From Lentzea terrae (GTDB taxonomy: Bacteria; Actinomycetota; Actinomycetes; Mycobacteriales; Pseudonocardiaceae), in contig NZ_QFWW01000020.1 in the NCBI RefSeq assembly GCF_003265345.1, positions 666,346-730,345 of the forward strand: a stretch of DNA of 64,000 nt, given 5' to 3'. Both the position numbers and the translations under genes were made by a program. Below are positions 62,356 to 64,000 of this stretch, piece by piece. The notes under the pieces were generated by a model that saw nothing but the letters and a program-made list of their open reading frames with translations, was not told the origin of the DNA and did not search any database. The stretch's first letter is position 1, and each line of letters begins with the position of its first letter.

Positions 62356-63514
62356 GCCTGCCCGCCACCAGCAGCAGCGCGAGGCCGAGCACGCACATCG
62401 TCAGGCTGAACCCGTAGACCCAGCGGAACCCGAACTCCTGGGACACGCCGAGCAACGCGCCCGCGATCATGCCGCCGACGATCTGGGTGTTGCTGAACAT
62501 CGTCGACGCGTGGCCGGGGCGACCGGGGTCGAGGCTCTGGAAGTAGGTGAGGCCCACGCCCATCACGAGTGAGATGACGGTGGCGTGCAACAGCTGCGCG
62601 GCCATCACCTGCCAGACGGCGTCGGTGAACAGCATCAGGCCGTGGTAGCCCAACGCGATCATCGCGCCGATGACCACGAGCTTGTGCTGCGACATCCGGT
62701 TGGCGAGGGACCCGAACCACAGGATCATCGGGATCTCCAGCGCCGCGCACAGGCCCATCGCGAGCCCGGCGTCTCCCGCCGTGCCGTGCAGCTCGGTCGT
62801 GACGAACAGCGGCAGGCCGCTCACCGCGAGCCCGACCGCGCCCTGCAGGAACACGAACGCCACGGCGACGACCGACATCCCGCCTCGCGACGGTCCGGCA
62901 GCCTCCTCCTCGACCTTCTCTTCCTCCGGTGCGGCAACCGGGATCGGGAGCGTGAAGGCGAGCACCGCGACACCGAGCTGCAGCAGCGCCGTCGCGGTGA
63001 AGAGGCCGACCCACCCGGTCTTGGCGACCATCAGCGCGGCCAGCGGCGGCCCGGCCACCCACGCGACGGACAGCAGCGTGCGCAGGACGCTGACCATCAT
63101 CGACGGTCCCCGCGAGACCGCACGGCCGTAGGCGAAGATCTGCGGGAGCAGCGACGACGTGATCGCGACGAAGACCACGGACGTGCCGAGCAGGAACCAG
63201 TAGTCGCGCAGGACGGCGAACAGGCTGTAGCCGATCGCACCGGAGACACCACCCGCGACGAGCAGGTACCGGCGCTGGATCCGGCCGTCCGACAGCTTGC
63301 CCATGATCGTGCTGGCGACGACGGACGCGAGCGGGCTCGCGATCAGGAACACGCTGAGCTGGATCGGCGAGACCTTGACCTCGGTGGTCAGGAACAGCGA
63401 GCCGAAGGGCATCGCGAACGCCATCGACACGCCGCTGACGACGCTGATGGCGGAGAGTTGGAGGAACGTCCGGGACAGGAGCGGCGAGGAGGATTTCTCG
63501 CGAAGTGCCGTCAC
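62285..63514 (-). CDS. MFS exporter, sugar-efflux (SET)-like
   Basis: 409 residues, about 12 TM helices with a central acidic loop (APEEEKVEEEAAGPSRGG). The motif MGKLSDGRIQRRYLL between TM2 and TM3 and the overall pattern match the SetA/SetB-type sugar efflux branch. GTG 63514 follows GGAG closely. A dyad lies 17-32 nt upstream. The C-terminal 23 codons overlap the kinase gene on the other strand. Confidence 0.87.
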   Translation of the reverse strand: MTALREKSSSPLLSRTFLQLSAISVVSGVSMAFAMPFGSLFLTTEVKVSPIQLSVFLIASPLASVVASTIMGKLSDGRIQRRYLLVAGGVSGAIGYSLFAVLRDYWFLLGTSVVFVAITSSLLPQIFAYGRAVSRGPSMMVSVLRTLLSVAWVAGPPLAALMVAKTGWVGLFTATALLQLGVAVLAFTLPIPVAAPEEEKVEEEAAGPSRGGMSVVAVAFVFLQGAVGLAVSGLPLFVTTELHGTAGDAGLAMGLCAALEIPMILWFGSLANRMSQHKLVVIGAMIALGYHGLMLFTDAVWQVMAAQLLHATVISLVMGVGLTYFQSLDPGRPGHASTMFSNTQIVGGMIAGALLGVSQEFGFRWVYGFSLTMCVLGLALLLVAGRLMAAAERRLSPVRPLQHTVACPQ

Positions 63515-63530
63515 CGCTCCATCGTGCGTG

Positions 63531-63546
63531 CTGACTCGTGAATCAG
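63531..63546. promoter_or_regulatory. Dyad TGACTC-GT-GAATCA, copy 2
   Basis: CTGA-N-TC-N2-GA-N-TCAG, 17-32 nt before the MFS start. It shares 13 of 14 bases with the dyad at 59714-59727. It lies just downstream of an AT-rich GATAAT stretch that could be a -10 box, so binding would block transcription. Confidence 0.55.
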
Positions 63547-63578
63547 AAAACCAATTATCCCATTATGCGGGCAATGTC

Positions 63579-64000
63579 TCACACGATGACCACAGCACCG
63601 TCTCGACGGTGATCCCCACCACCCCTGAGCAGGCCGGATCCGGTCATCTCGACCACCTGGCAGCCACCGAAGAACATGCTCGGCGCGCGGAAATACGTCA
63701 CCGGGAGTTCGCTTTCCGGCCTAATTCCCGGTTCGACACAAAGATGATCTCCACCGAGGTGCAGGCGGGGTGCGTCGACGGCGTCCTGAGCGGGCATGCC
63801 GCGGTCGAGGACGTTCACGAGCACCTGCAGGATCGCGCCGCAGATCCGGCTCGACCCCGCGCTGCCGAGCACGAGCTCTGCTCCTCCGTGGTTGGTCACG
63901 ACGGTCGGCGACATCATCGACGGCAGCCGGTCGCCGGGCGCGTGGCTGAAGAACCCGTCCGGCGAGAGGTCCTCCTCGCCCATCATGTTGTTCAGGTGCA
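63579..64000 (-). CDS. ggt: Gamma-glutamyltransferase, C-terminal part (cut by window edge)
   Basis: About 140 residues of the small subunit are visible: NNMMGEEDLSPDGF, PGDRLPSMMSPTVV, LGSAGSSRI, and AVDAPRLH, all standard GGT segments. The autoprocessing Thr and the N-terminal half lie beyond the window. The enzyme hydrolyses or transfers gamma-glutamyl groups, often from glutathione or, in actinomycetes, related thiols and poly-glutamate. Confidence 0.9.
   Translation of the reverse strand, partial: HLNNMMGEEDLSPDGFFSHAPGDRLPSMMSPTVVTNHGGAELVLGSAGSSRICGAILQVLVNVLDRGMPAQDAVDAPRLHLGGDHLCVEPGIRPESELPVTYFRAPSMFFGGCQVVEMTGSGLLRGGGDHRRDGAVVIV

Overview
The window is high-GC DNA of an actinomycete, most likely a Pseudonocardiaceae-type organism (Lentzea, Saccharothrix or Actinosynnema-like). 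This rests on codon use with G/C at third positions, many GTG starts, probable leaderless starts (a TANNNT hexamer 6-8 nt before the start codon), Tat signal peptides on secreted hydrolases, an LAL-type LuxR regulator and a Ser/Thr kinase with an extracytoplasmic domain. The genus is inference. No rRNA, tRNA, CRISPR array, integrase or insertion sequence was seen, so this reads as ordinary chromosome of the accessory-rich kind. Coding density is very high: 10 of 12 convergent gene pairs overlap at their 3' ends.

Left part (1-13.6 kb): the end of an McrBC restriction locus, a secreted SGNH hydrolase and an isochorismatase-fold enzyme sharing a perfect 30-bp palindrome between their starts, an adenosine-deaminase-like enzyme, an antibiotic-type nucleotidyltransferase, a cytochrome P450, two overlapping methyltransferases, a PadR/SnoaL divergent pair, and a PepSY membrane protein with a small membrane partner.

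Middle part (13.6-37 kb): secreted hydrolases (M28 peptidase, Tat amidohydrolase, epoxide-hydrolase-like, GH8 with CBM32), regulators (LAL, MerR), metH behind what looks like an S-adenosylhomocysteine riboswitch, and two paralogous modules each made of a lipoprotein periplasmic binding protein and a TM-periplasmic-TM-GGDEF-EAL protein. The first module (about 15-18.3 kb) is divergent and the second (33.9-36.8 kb) is a 4-nt-overlapping operon. No ABC permease or ATPase accompanies either, so the binding proteins probably act as ligand sensors for cyclic-di-GMP turnover, as NspS does for MbaA in Vibrio. This is the best candidate for an undescribed system.

Right part (37-64 kb): a six-gene operon on the minus strand (permease, two DUF1989 proteins, biotin-dependent urea/guanidine carboxylase, allophanate hydrolase, TetR). 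Its content matches guanidine assimilation, with a 22-bp dyad in front instead of a recognisable guanidine riboswitch. Then come an MmyB-like regulator, a 997-residue propeller-amidohydrolase, an S8 protease, and a membrane metallophosphoesterase whose 3' end is followed by 4-5 decayed tandem copies of itself. A phospho-signalling group follows (histidine phosphatase, membrane protein, FHA protein, Ser/Thr kinase), then an MFS exporter and the end of a gamma-glutamyltransferase gene.
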